A DNA stretch of 64,000 nucleotides from Sporolactobacillus sp. THM19-2 (GCF_004153195.1 NZ_SEMC01000009.1:1-64000); one strand, 5' to 3'; shown: positions 16,508-25,968, counted from the stretch's first letter. The notes: generated from the sequence alone by a model not told the origin. A program made the numbers and translations.

Positions 16508-18040
16508 TCACCTGAGAATCAGATACGGGCGCATCATTTCATAGTCTTCATGTTCCAGCATATGACAGTGCCAGACATAGAGTCCGGTAAAGGTAGAAAA
16601 ATGCACAATGATCCGCGTGACCTGCCGGGGATCGGCACGGATCGTATCTTTCCACCCGCATTCCTGCGGATCCGGAGGGAGGACCGGACCTGTATAATAG
16701 ATTTTTTTCTCCTTCTTAAATGCCTCCACATCAAAGTCTCTTCGGTCGAGAATCTGAAAATGAACCAGATGCAGATGAATCGGATGGGAATCAGCTGTTG
16801 TATTAATCAGAGACCAGATTTCTGTCGTACCGAATTTCGGTGTTTCCGTGACAGGAGCCTCCCACCCCCTTTGATTTAACAGCAGACGTTCGCGTCCGTA
16901 CCGGTCCGTCGCGTCGTCCAGCGTCAGAAGGCGGACCTGTGAAGCGGCCCGTTCACTGATTTTGTGGAAGGGCGCCAGACGCGCAGGGATGACACTCGTA
17001 TCAATATGGGAGAGAGGCAGCGTAATCTGGAACTGCATCACCCTGCCCGTCGATTCATCGACCGGTTCCCCGTCCGGAAAGGGTACGGGCGCATCATTAG
17101 TCATCAGGATCTTTTGTCCCTGAAGGTTAGAAAAATCGATAATGACGTCAGCCCGTTCCGCAGGTGACAGCAGGATTTCCGTGACGCCGACAGGCTGCTT
17201 CATCAGACCGTCGTCTGTTGCGATCTGATACATCAGCTGTCCCGAATCAAGCTTCAGCCTGAAAAAACGGCTGTTGGCGGCATTCAGCAGCCGAAAGCGA
17301 TACTTGCGCGGTTCAACGCGGAGACAGGGGTGTACTTTTCCGTTGACCAGAAGGGTATCGCCAAAAAATTCAGGGACAATGGATACATCCAGACCGGCTA
17401 CCGGTTGTTCGGGCTGTCTGGGATAATAAAGGGAACCGTCCGCATTCAGCTTTTTATCCTGAATCATCAGAGGGACGTCATATTTCCCGGAAGGCAGGTT
17501 CATGGCGCGTTCCCGTGAATTGCGAATCAGGTAAAATCCGACAAGTCCTGCATACATGTTGAGCCGGGTGATCCCCAGAGCGTGATCATGATACCAGTGC
17601 GTACTGGCGGGATTACAGTTGGCATACTGATGAATTTCTTTTCTGAAAAAACGGCCGGTTTCCGCAAATCCCCGTGTAAACCAGGCTTCCGGATAGCCGT
17701 CGCTTTCCCATTCCACACAGGCACCGTGGACATGGACGACTGTTCGGACGTCAGGGACGTCACGATGGGCGCCATGGACCGTGTGATCAATGGGCAGGAG
17801 ATGCTTTGATGGCAGGGAGTTGATCCATTTGATCCATACCGTCTCGCCGCTTTCGACCTCGATGGTTGGACCCGGATAATTCCCCTGATAACCCCAGACG
17901 GTCGTGTCGGGCAATTCGCTGTGAAGGGATTGTCTGAATTCTGTCATGGAAACCTCGTAATAGGTCCCATGTGTGTTTTTCCATTGCGGTTTGAGTACTG
18001 AGGGAACCGGCAGTTCATCAATAAAAGGAGTAAGTCTCAT
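16508..18040 (-). CDS. cotA: CotA-type multicopper oxidase (spore-coat laccase)
   Basis: A 510-residue laccase/bilirubin oxidase with the same length and overall sequence as Bacillus CotA (LPIDHTVHG, DGYPEAWF, LVNGKVHPCLRVEPRKYRFR). All four copper motifs are present: HVHG, HWYHDH, HPIHLHL and HCHMLEHEDYEMM; the last holds the type 1 Cys ligand and axial Met. It has no signal peptide, as expected for a coat protein made in the mother cell. It is monocistronic and convergent with the XRE operon. The product oxidises phenolics and forms brown pigment on spores in B. subtilis. Its presence argues that the organism sporulates. Confidence 0.92.
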   Translation of the reverse strand: MRLTPFIDELPVPSVLKPQWKNTHGTYYEVSMTEFRQSLHSELPDTTVWGYQGNYPGPTIEVESGETVWIKWINSLPSKHLLPIDHTVHGAHRDVPDVRTVVHVHGACVEWESDGYPEAWFTRGFAETGRFFRKEIHQYANCNPASTHWYHDHALGITRLNMYAGLVGFYLIRNSRERAMNLPSGKYDVPLMIQDKKLNADGSLYYPRQPEQPVAGLDVSIVPEFFGDTLLVNGKVHPCLRVEPRKYRFRLLNAANSRFFRLKLDSGQLMYQIATDDGLMKQPVGVTEILLSPAERADVIIDFSNLQGQKILMTNDAPVPFPDGEPVDESTGRVMQFQITLPLSHIDTSVIPARLAPFHKISERAASQVRLLTLDDATDRYGRERLLLNQRGWEAPVTETPKFGTTEIWSLINTTADSHPIHLHLVHFQILDRRDFDVEAFKKEKKIYYTGPVLPPDPQECGWKDTIRADPRQVTRIIVHFSTFTGLYVWHCHMLEHEDYEMMRPYLILR

Positions 18041-18314
18041 CTTATTTTTTCCCTTCCCCGGACGGTTATTTTCTTATTTTTATTCCAGGGACCGGCAGTC
18101 TATGCCGGAAAAGAGCTGATGTTGCCGCTCGAGCCCCGGAACCGCGTGGCCGCTCGTATAAAAAAACTGAAAAGTCTCTGATTTTCTCGAATAAAAGCCG
18201 GGCTTGTGCTACACTAGAGAAACCAATCCTTATTGATCTGTCTGACAGATGGAACGGATGGTTGTCTGAAAATATAAATAATGCAAGCGACAGAACAGGT
18301 GGGAATAACGAAGC

Positions 18315-19676
18315 ATGAAGGTAGTCAAGTTTGGCGGCAGTTCACTCGCGACTGGCGCCCAGGTTGAAAAAGTTTATCATATTGTTGTCTCCGATCCTGA
18401 ACGGAGAATCGTTGTGGTTTCGGCTCCCGGGAAACGCTTTGCGGATGATATGAAGGTCACAGATTTATTAATCAGGTGTGCAAAGTCGGCGCTGGAAGGG
18501 GGAGAGACGGAGACTCTTTTGCAGACGATTGTCGCACGCTATCAAAGTATAGCGGATGAACTTCATCTTCCGGATGATATTATCCGGAAGATTGAAGATG
18601 ACCTCTTGACGCGGCTTCATCATGATAAAAGCCGCCCGGAGGCCTTTATGGAAGCCATGAAGGCAAGCGGCGAAGATAATAACGCCAAACTGGTTGCCGC
18701 CTTTTTCCGTTACAAAGGTCTGGATGCACAGTATATGTCACCGAAAGAAGCAGGACTTCTCGTCAGTGATGATCCGGGGAATGCACGTGTTCTGCCTGAA
18801 TCCTATAAACGGCTGCGTGCGCTTAAGGAAAAACCGGGGATAATCGTCTTTCCGGGCTTTTTCGGTTACAGCGAATCGGGCGACGTCGTCACCTTCTCCC
18901 GCAGTGGTTCAGATATTACAGGGTCCATTCTGGCAAATGGTGTGCAAGCGGAGATCTATGAAAATTTCACCGATGTGGATGCGGTTTGTGCCGTCAATCC
19001 GCATTTTGTCCGCCATCCAAAAGAAATACGTGAAATTACATATCGTGAAATGAGAGAACTGTCTTATGGCGGTTTCTCTGTCTTTCACGATGAAGCGCTG
19101 ATTCCGGCGTTTCGTGCCGGGATACCTGTGAACGTGAAGAATACGAATAATCCCGATGCACCGGGCACCCGGATTGTAAATAAGAGGGAACACAAACATG
19201 GCCCGGTAGCCGGAATTGCGAGTGACGAAGGATTTTGCAGCATTTATGTCAGCAAATATCTGATGAATAAGGAAATCGGTTTTGTTCGCAAAATCCTGAT
19301 CATCCTCGAACATTTCGGCATCTCTTTCGAACACATTCCATCAGGCATTGATGATATCACCATTATTCTGAGACAGAATCAGATGAACGGCGAAATTGAA
19401 CGAAAGATTGTTGAAAGGATTATGGACGATCTGCATGTCGACCAGATCAAGGTGGAGCATGATCTGGCTCTGATCATGATTGTAGGAGAAGGGATGCGCC
19501 GGGCAATCGGTACGGCAGCCAGAGCCTCGCGGGCCCTCGCTGAGGCACACGTCAATATCGAAATGATCAACCAGGGTTCGTCGGAAGTCAGCATGATGTT
19601 TGGCGTCAAACAGGCGGTTGAAAAAAAAGCCGTCCAGGCGCTGTATGATGAATTTTTTCAGAAGGTGATGGCCTGA
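18315..19676 (+). CDS. thrD: Aspartokinase, YclM/ThrD type
   Basis: Catalyses the first step of the aspartate pathway. It has 453 residues, starts MKVVKFGGSSLATGAQ, and follows B. subtilis YclM closely through SAPGKR, TFSRSGSDITGSILANG (substrate loop) and the FTDVDAV segment. The C-terminal ACT pair is at about residues 300-450 (IEMINQGSSEVSMMFGV). B. subtilis YclM is the threonine-plus-lysine-inhibited isozyme; the same is likely here. The 270 bases upstream hold a weak promoter (TTGTGC/TACACT at about 18206-18220) and an AACCAATCC/GGATGGTT stem at about 18220-18266 without a T-run, so leader regulation is unproven. Confidence 0.92.
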   Translation: MKVVKFGGSSLATGAQVEKVYHIVVSDPERRIVVVSAPGKRFADDMKVTDLLIRCAKSALEGGETETLLQTIVARYQSIADELHLPDDIIRKIEDDLLTRLHHDKSRPEAFMEAMKASGEDNNAKLVAAFFRYKGLDAQYMSPKEAGLLVSDDPGNARVLPESYKRLRALKEKPGIIVFPGFFGYSESGDVVTFSRSGSDITGSILANGVQAEIYENFTDVDAVCAVNPHFVRHPKEIREITYREMRELSYGGFSVFHDEALIPAFRAGIPVNVKNTNNPDAPGTRIVNKREHKHGPVAGIASDEGFCSIYVSKYLMNKEIGFVRKILIILEHFGISFEHIPSGIDDITIILRQNQMNGEIERKIVERIMDDLHVDQIKVEHDLALIMIVGEGMRRAIGTAARASRALAEAHVNIEMINQGSSEVSMMFGVKQAVEKKAVQALYDEFFQKVMA

Positions 19677-19714
19677 AGCTGAAGCCTCCGGAAAAAAGGA
19701 CAAAGTATGAGAAA

Positions 19715-19750
19715 GCCGGTTCCCTGTGCCTGAGTAGCGAGGAACCGGCA
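19715..19750. terminator. Bidirectional stem-loop between thrD and aroK
   Basis: GCCGGTTCC (19715-19723) pairs perfectly with GGAACCGGC (19741-19749). It lies between converging genes; a short T-run (ATTTCT) follows on the plus strand and CTTTCTC on the minus strand. It ends thrD and the aromatic operon. Confidence 0.7.
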
Positions 19751-19767
19751 TTTCTGTGATCCTGTTT

Positions 19768-20274
19768 TCATCGAGACGCCGCCGTCTCGATGATCTCCCT
19801 GACGATCTTCTCTGGCGTTTTGTCATCTGTGACGATTTCGATGTCTGCGGTCTCGTGATAGTAGCCCTCCCGCTCCTGAAAAAGAGTGATGAACCGGGTC
19901 CTGTTCATGTTTTTGAGCAGCGGGCGGTCAGTGTCCCCCTGAAGACGCTTCAGGATGCCCTCCGGCGAAGTTTTTAAAAAGATGACCAGCGCGTCAGATC
20001 GGATCAGGCGCTGCCGGTTGATTAAGCTCACCGGGGTGCCGCCACCGGTCGACAGAATACCTTCCTGAGTCAGAGCGGCTGCCAGCCTGTCCGACTCCAG
20101 TCGGCGAAAACAGGCTTCCCCCTGTTCGGCAAAAATCTGGCTGATTGACTTGCCGGTTGACGCAACAATCGACTGGTCCAGATCAATATGCGGACAGTTC
20201 AGGGCTGCGGCAAGCAATTGCCCGACCGTGGTCTTGCCGCTTCCCATAAATCCAATAAGCACCATACGGGTCAA
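19768..20274 (-). CDS. aroK: Shikimate kinase
   Basis: Phosphorylates shikimate to shikimate 3-phosphate. It has 168 residues, the normal size. It has the P-loop GFMGSGKTTVG (residues 8-18), the DLDQSI shikimate-binding Asp, the FRRLES Arg and the STGGGTPVS loop, with DTDRPLL carrying the lid Arg. It overlaps tyrA by 4 bases and is the last gene of the minus-strand aromatic operon. Confidence 0.94.
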   Translation of the reverse strand: MTRMVLIGFMGSGKTTVGQLLAAALNCPHIDLDQSIVASTGKSISQIFAEQGEACFRRLESDRLAAALTQEGILSTGGGTPVSLINRQRLIRSDALVIFLKTSPEGILKRLQGDTDRPLLKNMNRTRFITLFQEREGYYHETADIEIVTDDKTPEKIVREIIETAASR

Positions 20275-21386
20275 CTGACATCACCTTCTACTCGTTTCAG
20301 TCCGTGCCGGGACAGTTCGCTTGCGGCCTGTTCCAGATCTTTCCGGCTGGCAAAGGTTAATTGCAGAATTCCGTCAATTTCTTCTCTGATTTCCAGAATA
20401 TGCAGATTAACCAGATTAATCTGGGCCTCTGCCAGAATCCGAGTGACTTTAGCGATGGCACCCACCTGATCAGGGATATTGATCAACAGATCGTAAAAGT
20501 TCGGGGCTGCTTTTCCAGTGTGGGCTTGGAGATTGTCCCGGGTCAGCTTGGCCTGATTAAAATAATTGCGAATCACATCATGATCAGCATCAGTAACAGC
20601 CCGCTTAACCCACTTCATCCGGCTGATGAACTGATCAAGGAGTCCGGACAGTACTTCACGGTTGCTCAAAAGAATGTCTGTCCACATATCGGGATCGGAT
20701 GAAGCGATGCGGGTCATGCTGCGGAATCCGCCGGCCGCGACACGCAGTGAAAGTGGTGAGTGGCTGAACTGATCCTGAGACATATTAACCAGTCCGGAGG
20801 CAATGATATGCGGCAGGTGACTGATCTGCCCCATCATCTGATCATGCAGTTCGCCGGTGACCGTCTGCCATTTGACGTCAAGTCCGGAAAGTAAATCCTT
20901 CAGATCCTTCACGGCCAGGTGGTAACGCTCATCCACAAAGGTATCCGAAATCAGAAAGTAATAGGCGCTTTGAAACAGATCTGCCCGCGCGGCGTGCAGG
21001 GTTGTCTTATGGGATCCGGCCATCGGGTGTCCGCCGATGAACAGGATCCCTTTTTTCATCAGATGCCTTGCCTGTTCTATGATCTTTTTCTTGGTACTGC
21101 CGACATCGGTGACGAGCACGCCAGGCTTCAGTTCCAGACTGGAAAGCCGGATCAGATGGCGGATAATGGTTGCGACAGGTGTTGCAAGAATGATCACATC
21201 GGCCAGCGGTGCGGCATCTTCGAGACGATCAAAACCCTCATGAATAATGCCCCTTTCTTCTGCCAGAGCCAGTGAACCGGCATTCACGTCCACTGCAAGA
21301 ATCCGTTTTTCCGGCCACTTTTTCCGGATGGCAAGTGCGATGGATCCGCCAATCAGCCCCAGGCCGTCGATAACAATGGTATTCAC
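20271..21386 (-). CDS. tyrA: Prephenate dehydrogenase
   Basis: NAD-dependent oxidative decarboxylation of prephenate to 4-hydroxyphenylpyruvate, the committed step to tyrosine. It has 371 residues. The N-terminal Rossmann motif is GLGLIGGSIALAI, then ILATPV, DVGSTKK and GGHPMAGSHKTTLHAA (catalytic His region). A C-terminal ACT domain (LLINIPDQVGAIAKVTRIL, about residues 295-370) allows feedback by tyrosine. It overlaps aroA and aroK by 4 bases each, so the three are translationally coupled. Confidence 0.95.
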   Translation of the reverse strand: MNTIVIDGLGLIGGSIALAIRKKWPEKRILAVDVNAGSLALAEERGIIHEGFDRLEDAAPLADVIILATPVATIIRHLIRLSSLELKPGVLVTDVGSTKKKIIEQARHLMKKGILFIGGHPMAGSHKTTLHAARADLFQSAYYFLISDTFVDERYHLAVKDLKDLLSGLDVKWQTVTGELHDQMMGQISHLPHIIASGLVNMSQDQFSHSPLSLRVAAGGFRSMTRIASSDPDMWTDILLSNREVLSGLLDQFISRMKWVKRAVTDADHDVIRNYFNQAKLTRDNLQAHTGKAAPNFYDLLINIPDQVGAIAKVTRILAEAQINLVNLHILEIREEIDGILQLTFASRKDLEQAASELSRHGLKRVEGDVS

Positions 21387-22693
21387 AGGCGGACAGAACC
21401 TTTCGCTATGAGCTGATCCAGATCGGAGAAAAAGCCGGGATAAGAAATAGAAATGGCCGAATCATTCAGCAGTTTCAGTTCCCCTTTAAGGGTTAAAGCG
21501 GCCACGGCAAGCATCATCCCGATCCGGTGATCACCATGCGAATCGACCTTCTGATCTTCCGGAAGATGCAGCGGAGTCGGTCCGTGGATCAGCATGCCGT
21601 CAGGTAATTCAGTGATTCGTGCACCGAGTTGATTCAGCTCTTCGGTAACCACGGTGATCCGGTCGGTTTCCTTCACCCGGAGTTCCTCAGCTCCCGTTAT
21701 TTCGGTCACCCCCTGAGCCTGAGTGGCGAGGAGGGCAATCAGCGGTAATTCGTCGATGACGCCGGGGATATCCGGGCGTGACAGCCGGATCGCCCTCAGT
21801 TCTGAGCAGCGCGCCGTAAGGTCAGCAAATGCCTCGGTCTGATGTACGGGACGCTTCACCTGAATGTCGGCGCCCATGCGTTTCAGAACATCGAGAAAAC
21901 CGCTGCGTGTCGGGTTGATGCCGACCTGTTTTAATGTGATCAGGCTGCCGGGAACCAGAAGGGCGGCAGCGATGAAAAAGGCTGCCGATGAGATATCGCC
22001 GGGGACGGTCAGTTTCCGCCCGGTGAGATGGGGTTTTCCGGTTACGGTAATCGTCAGGCCGCTCTGCTCTATGTCACCCCCGAAGGCTTTCAGCATCCGT
22101 TCGGTATGATCCCGGGTCTGCTGCTTTTCTATGATCGTCGATTTTCCATCGGCCTGGAGTGCGGCCAGGATCAGTGCACTTTTCACCTGAGCACTGGCAA
22201 CCGGGAGAGGGTAGCGGACCGGGCGGAGATTCGGGTTTCCATGTACTGTAATGGGTAATGTCCCGCCCTCTGTCAGATCAAACCGGGCGCCCGCCTCCGA
22301 CAGGGGATCGGTGACCCGCCGCATGGGCCGCCTGCTGAGTGACTGATCGCCGGTTAACTGTGCAGAAAAAGGCTGTCCGCTTAACAATCCAAGCAGCAGC
22401 CGGGTGGTCGTTCCGGAATTACCCATATTAAGTGGACGCCGGGGCGCCTGGAGCCCGTTCAGGGTGACGCCGTGGATGAGCACCCGGTCCCGGGTGTGTT
22501 CAACAGGGACGCCCATCGCCTGAAAAGCACGAATCGTGGACAGGCAGTCATCAGAAGGCAGAAAGTGGGTGACTTCCGTTTCCCCGCTGCTGATGGCGCC
22601 GAATATGATGCTGCGGTGAGAGATACTTTTATCACCGGGTACACGGAGCTTGCCATGCAGACCACTTCGGATGTTTGTTCGTAATATTTTCAA
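21383..22693 (-). CDS. aroA: 3-phosphoshikimate 1-carboxyvinyltransferase (EPSP synthase)
   Basis: Joins PEP to shikimate 3-phosphate. It has 436 residues. The signatures are GDKSISHRSIIFGA, LNMGNSGTTTRLLLGLLSGQ and the C-terminal RVKETDRI and DHRIGMMLAVAAL. The start is TTG at 22693, with GGAGGTGA upstream. It is the first gene after a 289-base gap in the operon that carries a GC-rich repeat and a small stem AGGCC/GGCCT at about 22722-22741. Whether transcription from the attenuated promoter at 26281 reaches it is inferred from the lack of an intervening terminator. Confidence 0.95.
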   Translation of the reverse strand: MKILRTNIRSGLHGKLRVPGDKSISHRSIIFGAISSGETEVTHFLPSDDCLSTIRAFQAMGVPVEHTRDRVLIHGVTLNGLQAPRRPLNMGNSGTTTRLLLGLLSGQPFSAQLTGDQSLSRRPMRRVTDPLSEAGARFDLTEGGTLPITVHGNPNLRPVRYPLPVASAQVKSALILAALQADGKSTIIEKQQTRDHTERMLKAFGGDIEQSGLTITVTGKPHLTGRKLTVPGDISSAAFFIAAALLVPGSLITLKQVGINPTRSGFLDVLKRMGADIQVKRPVHQTEAFADLTARCSELRAIRLSRPDIPGVIDELPLIALLATQAQGVTEITGAEELRVKETDRITVVTEELNQLGARITELPDGMLIHGPTPLHLPEDQKVDSHGDHRIGMMLAVAALTLKGELKLLNDSAISISYPGFFSDLDQLIAKGSVRL

Positions 22694-22767
22694 AACTGGT
22701 CACCTCCGATTTCTATAATTCAGGCCAGGTGAACATGGCCTGTTGATATTACCCTTTTACTGGTTAA

Positions 22768-22865
22768 GTGAGGGACACGAGACTCCTGCGGAATCAGCGC
22801 GCCCGGTGGGGAACCCGCTGCGAAACGCACGGGGCGAACGCGGAAAGCGGCACCCGGCGCGAAAA
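22768..22865 (-). repeat. GC-rich intergenic element, Bacillaceae dispersed-repeat type
   Basis: Sequence beginning GAGACTCCTGCGGAATCAGC and ending CGCGGAAAGCGG resembles, in a degenerate form, the dispersed intergenic repeats with 'GACTCCTGCGG...CGCGGAAAGCG' ends that I recall from several Bacillaceae genomes. It lies within the 289-base gap between aroA and the BacA-like gene, an unusual spacing inside an otherwise tight operon. Orientation and family are from memory. Confidence 0.45.
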
Positions 22866-22982
22866 ACAACAGATCCGTTTCACAGGGCCTGCACGTAAAG
22901 AAAGTATAAAATTTTGCGAAATAAAGGTTCAGAAAAACCCGGGCTCCGGCGGCACCCGCACACCCGGTCCGCGCGTCTGTCC

Positions 22983-23519
22983 TTAAAGGATTTCATAGAC
23001 ACACCAGACCATATCCGGCGTCCAGGTCTGTTCAATGCTTTCATCCGGATCCAGCCGGACAATCCGGAGGCTGGTGATCACATAGCGGGCTTTTTCTCTG
23101 CGGTACATCTGATAAGCCAGGTACTTGCTGTCTGCATACCGGATCTCACAGTCTGACGCAGTGTCGCCGAGATAGTGCCTGAGCAGAGTTGTCGTTGCCG
23201 GATGCGTGCAGGCGATCCCGTTTGAAGCCCCATTCCGACGGACCAGGACAAGCGGATTCAGCGGATGACGGAAACAGGCCACAAGCCTCAGCCCCCTCAG
23301 ATGGCTGTAATGAAAGTCCGCCCAGTCGATATGATCACGAAAGGATTTGTAGGCGGCGGGCATGATCAGAAAATCGCTGCGGTAATCGGTCAGATGATGC
23401 GTAATGTCTTCGAAACAGTCATGCAGGACAATCTTTCCGGCTGTCTGCCTTTTTTTCAGATAATGATAGGCGGCGCTGCTGCTGTCTGTTTCCTCAGGCC
23501 CCAGAGTATGAATAATCAA
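22983..23519 (-). CDS. BacA/prephenate dehydratase-fold protein in the aromatic operon
   Basis: A 178-residue protein starting MIIHTLGPEETDSSSAAYHYL, which matches the 'LGPEGTxSxxAA' start of prephenate dehydratases. The spacing of later blocks (VLHDCFEDITHHL, DFLIMPAAYK, GIACTHPATTTLLRHYL) follows BacA, the prephenate decarboxylase of bacilysin synthesis, better than PheA. The dehydratase NxTRF catalytic motif and the ACT domain are absent. It lies between aroC and aroA, 16 bases from aroC. It may act on prephenate, giving a non-aromatised product, or may be a regulatory remnant. No bacB-like partners are present nearby. Confidence 0.6.
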   Translation of the reverse strand: MIIHTLGPEETDSSSAAYHYLKKRQTAGKIVLHDCFEDITHHLTDYRSDFLIMPAAYKSFRDHIDWADFHYSHLRGLRLVACFRHPLNPLVLVRRNGASNGIACTHPATTTLLRHYLGDTASDCEIRYADSKYLAYQMYRREKARYVITSLRIVRLDPDESIEQTWTPDMVWCVYEIL

Positions 23520-23534
23520 GAGAGAAGGTCCCCC

Positions 23535-24701
23535 TTAATAGTTTTTCAGTTCATCACAGTAATCATGATACTGGCGCTTCAGTCGCGCCAGGCTGCTTGA
23601 ATCAAAGGTATCCAGAATGGCTCTGCACAGTTCGATGGCGACAACAGATTCGATGACAAGGGAGGCCGGGACAATCGCCGTGACGTCAGAGCGTTCGATG
23701 CTCGCTTTATGTTCTTCTTTCGTATCGATCGACACACTGTGCAGCGGTTTATACAGTGTCGGGATCGGCTTCATCACGGCGTTAACGATCAGCGGCATAC
23801 CGTTTGTCATGCCCCCTTCAAATCCGCCGAGGTGATTGCTCTTTCTGTACCAGCCCCGGTCTTCATTCCAGTAGATCGGGTCCATGACCTGACTGCCCGG
23901 CCTGGATCCTGCATCAAAACCGGCTCCGAATGAGACCCCTTTCATGGCGTTGATCCCCACCACTGCCGCTGCAATTTTCGCATCCAGTTTCTCATTCCAG
24001 CTGGTATAGCTGCCGAGTCCGGCAGGGACATGTTGTGCGACGACCCGGATGATGCCGCCAAGTGTATCTCCTTCTTTTTTTGTCTTGTCGATCAGGTTGT
24101 GGATGGGAGCGACTTTTTCCTGATCAACAATCCTCAGATCGTTCTTGCTGATTTCTTCTTCAATCTGTTCAGGGGACAAAAGGTGATCGGTATCCGCTTC
24201 AATCGGTCCCACCTGCCGCACGTAGCCGGCAATTTCAATACCCAGCTGATGCAGCAGCTGGATACAGAGCGCACCGATGGCCACCCGCATCGCCGTTTCT
24301 CTGGCTGAGGATCGTTCGAGTACATTTCGCAGATCGCGGTGTCCGTATTTCATCCCGCCGACCAGATCGGCATGACCGGGCCTGGGGTTCTTCACTTCCC
24401 GCATCGCAACCGCCGGATCAGGCTGTCCGACTGGTTTCATGACTTCACCCCAGTGTTTGTGGTCGATATTGGCAATTTTCAGCGTAATCGGGGAACCGAG
24501 GGTCACGCCATGCCGCATGCCTGATGTGATCCTGACTTCGTCTTTTTCAATTTTCTGCCGGTAGCCGCGGCCATAACCGGTCTGCCTGTCCCGTAATTTA
24601 CGATTGATCTGCCCGACAGACACATGAAGGCCGGCAGGGAAACCTTCAATCACGCCGGTCAGTTCCGGCCCGTGTGATTCTCCTGCAGTGAAATAGATCA
24701 T
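23535..24701 (-). CDS. aroC: Chorismate synthase
   Basis: Converts EPSP to chorismate using reduced FMN. It has 388 residues. Signatures are GESHGPELTGVIEGFPAG (residues 7-24), RQTGYGRGYRQKIE, RPGHADLVGGMKYGHRDLRNVLERSSARETA and GFEGGMTNG. The start is ATG 24701 with GGGAAGG upstream. It follows the MFS gene by 35 bases and precedes the BacA-like gene by 16. Confidence 0.96.
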   Translation of the reverse strand: MIYFTAGESHGPELTGVIEGFPAGLHVSVGQINRKLRDRQTGYGRGYRQKIEKDEVRITSGMRHGVTLGSPITLKIANIDHKHWGEVMKPVGQPDPAVAMREVKNPRPGHADLVGGMKYGHRDLRNVLERSSARETAMRVAIGALCIQLLHQLGIEIAGYVRQVGPIEADTDHLLSPEQIEEEISKNDLRIVDQEKVAPIHNLIDKTKKEGDTLGGIIRVVAQHVPAGLGSYTSWNEKLDAKIAAAVVGINAMKGVSFGAGFDAGSRPGSQVMDPIYWNEDRGWYRKSNHLGGFEGGMTNGMPLIVNAVMKPIPTLYKPLHSVSIDTKEEHKASIERSDVTAIVPASLVIESVVAIELCRAILDTFDSSSLARLKRQYHDYCDELKNY

Positions 24702-24736
24702 GGTAACCTTCCCTTTCTGAATTTAATAAGTAAAAA

Positions 24737-25948
24737 TCAAGCATGACTCGATTGTGTTTTTGCCTTTTCGCCGGCAGCTGAAAGTAATCTTTGTCCGATA
24801 ATCCAAATCGTAAAGGATACAAGGGCAATAAGGAGGTCCGCCCGCAGAGCCGCGGCCGTACTGATATTTGACAGCATACCGGTGAAAATCGGAACGGTGA
24901 ACGAGGCGAGGCTGCCAAAGGAAAAATAAATCCCGGTAACGCGCCCTTTAGCCTGCGGAAACAGGGAAATAAAGATATTCAGTCCGATCTGCATGACACC
25001 GCCGGCAGCGGTCACACCGAAAATAAACGAACCGATGCTGACCAGCAGCGGCTGTGTTGAAAAACAGACAATGAACAGGGTCAGAAGGGACAGACCGTTC
25101 AATCCGACGATCAGGTTCATATCCTGAATCAGCCTCTTCTTCATTATAGTGAAGATCAAAAGAACCCCGGTGATTGAACCCACGCTGTACAGAGAGAGCA
25201 TAAAATGGGCGCTCATGTTGCTCATATGCAGGATGTCTGTTCCATAAATCGTAATCCACTGAGTGAACAGGATCATGGTGGCCATAGAGGTGTATCCATA
25301 AATGGAAAGGATAATCATTAATCCGATTTTCCGTCCGGACAGATTCTGCCCGGCAATCAGGTGATGATTGGCTGATTTATCCGGCTTTGACTGTCTGGGA
25401 AAGGGCGTCCGCATGATCAGAAGAAAATTGATCACCAGAATGGTGCCTGCAAAGATAAAACTCAGTCCGTACCAGCCGCCCAGGTTTTCATTCAGTCCGA
25501 TAAATATAGGAAGAACAAATTCTCCGACAGACATGGCTGCCTTAATCAGAATATTTGCTGCGCCATTCCGGCTGTCCATTTCCAGAAATGTCGGGTAAGT
25601 ACCTGAATCAAGAGCGGAATTGGCGACACCGGCTAGAATAGCAAGCAGGTAGGCTACCCTGAAATCCGTCGTGACGATCATACCGATGAAGAAGATAAAG
25701 TAGCTCAGCATGCCAAGGTATACAAAATTTTTTCTTCCATAACGGTCTGACAGACTGCCGAGAAGATAATAGGCCAGAAGCCGGCCGATACCGACCCCGG
25801 AAATGACATACGACACGGTGGCGAGCGGTGTGCCCCATTCGCCGCTCAGGGCTTTCATATTCTGTGTGAGAATGAGCAGCCCGATTCCATGAACAAAGTA
25901 ATTAAGGTAGAGCGTGAAACTGAGTCTGATTTTATTAGATCGTGACAC
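24737..25948 (-). CDS. MFS transporter heading the aromatic operon
   Basis: A 12-TM major facilitator of about 403 residues (GSLSDRYGRKNFVYLG is the TM2-3 loop motif). The GTG at 25960 directly abuts AAGGAG (25961-25966) and cannot be the start, so I take GTG 25948, 12 bases downstream. Substrate unknown. As the first structural gene of an aromatic operon under a Tyr/Phe attenuator, it may import aromatic amino acids or shikimate-pathway intermediates, or export a product of the BacA-like enzyme. It is the gene directly gated by the terminator at 25969-26008. Confidence 0.75.
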   Translation of the reverse strand: MSRSNKIRLSFTLYLNYFVHGIGLLILTQNMKALSGEWGTPLATVSYVISGVGIGRLLAYYLLGSLSDRYGRKNFVYLGMLSYFIFFIGMIVTTDFRVAYLLAILAGVANSALDSGTYPTFLEMDSRNGAANILIKAAMSVGEFVLPIFIGLNENLGGWYGLSFIFAGTILVINFLLIMRTPFPRQSKPDKSANHHLIAGQNLSGRKIGLMIILSIYGYTSMATMILFTQWITIYGTDILHMSNMSAHFMLSLYSVGSITGVLLIFTIMKKRLIQDMNLIVGLNGLSLLTLFIVCFSTQPLLVSIGSFIFGVTAAGGVMQIGLNIFISLFPQAKGRVTGIYFSFGSLASFTVPIFTGMLSNISTAAALRADLLIALVSFTIWIIGQRLLSAAGEKAKTQSSHA

Positions 25949-25968
25949 GTGCGGCTGCACTCCTTCTG

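Noticed and set aside
18150-18190. A short Lys-rich frame before thrD that could be a lysine leader peptide.
   Set aside because: No Shine-Dalgarno, no downstream terminator or competing stems, and the likely promoter lies after it.
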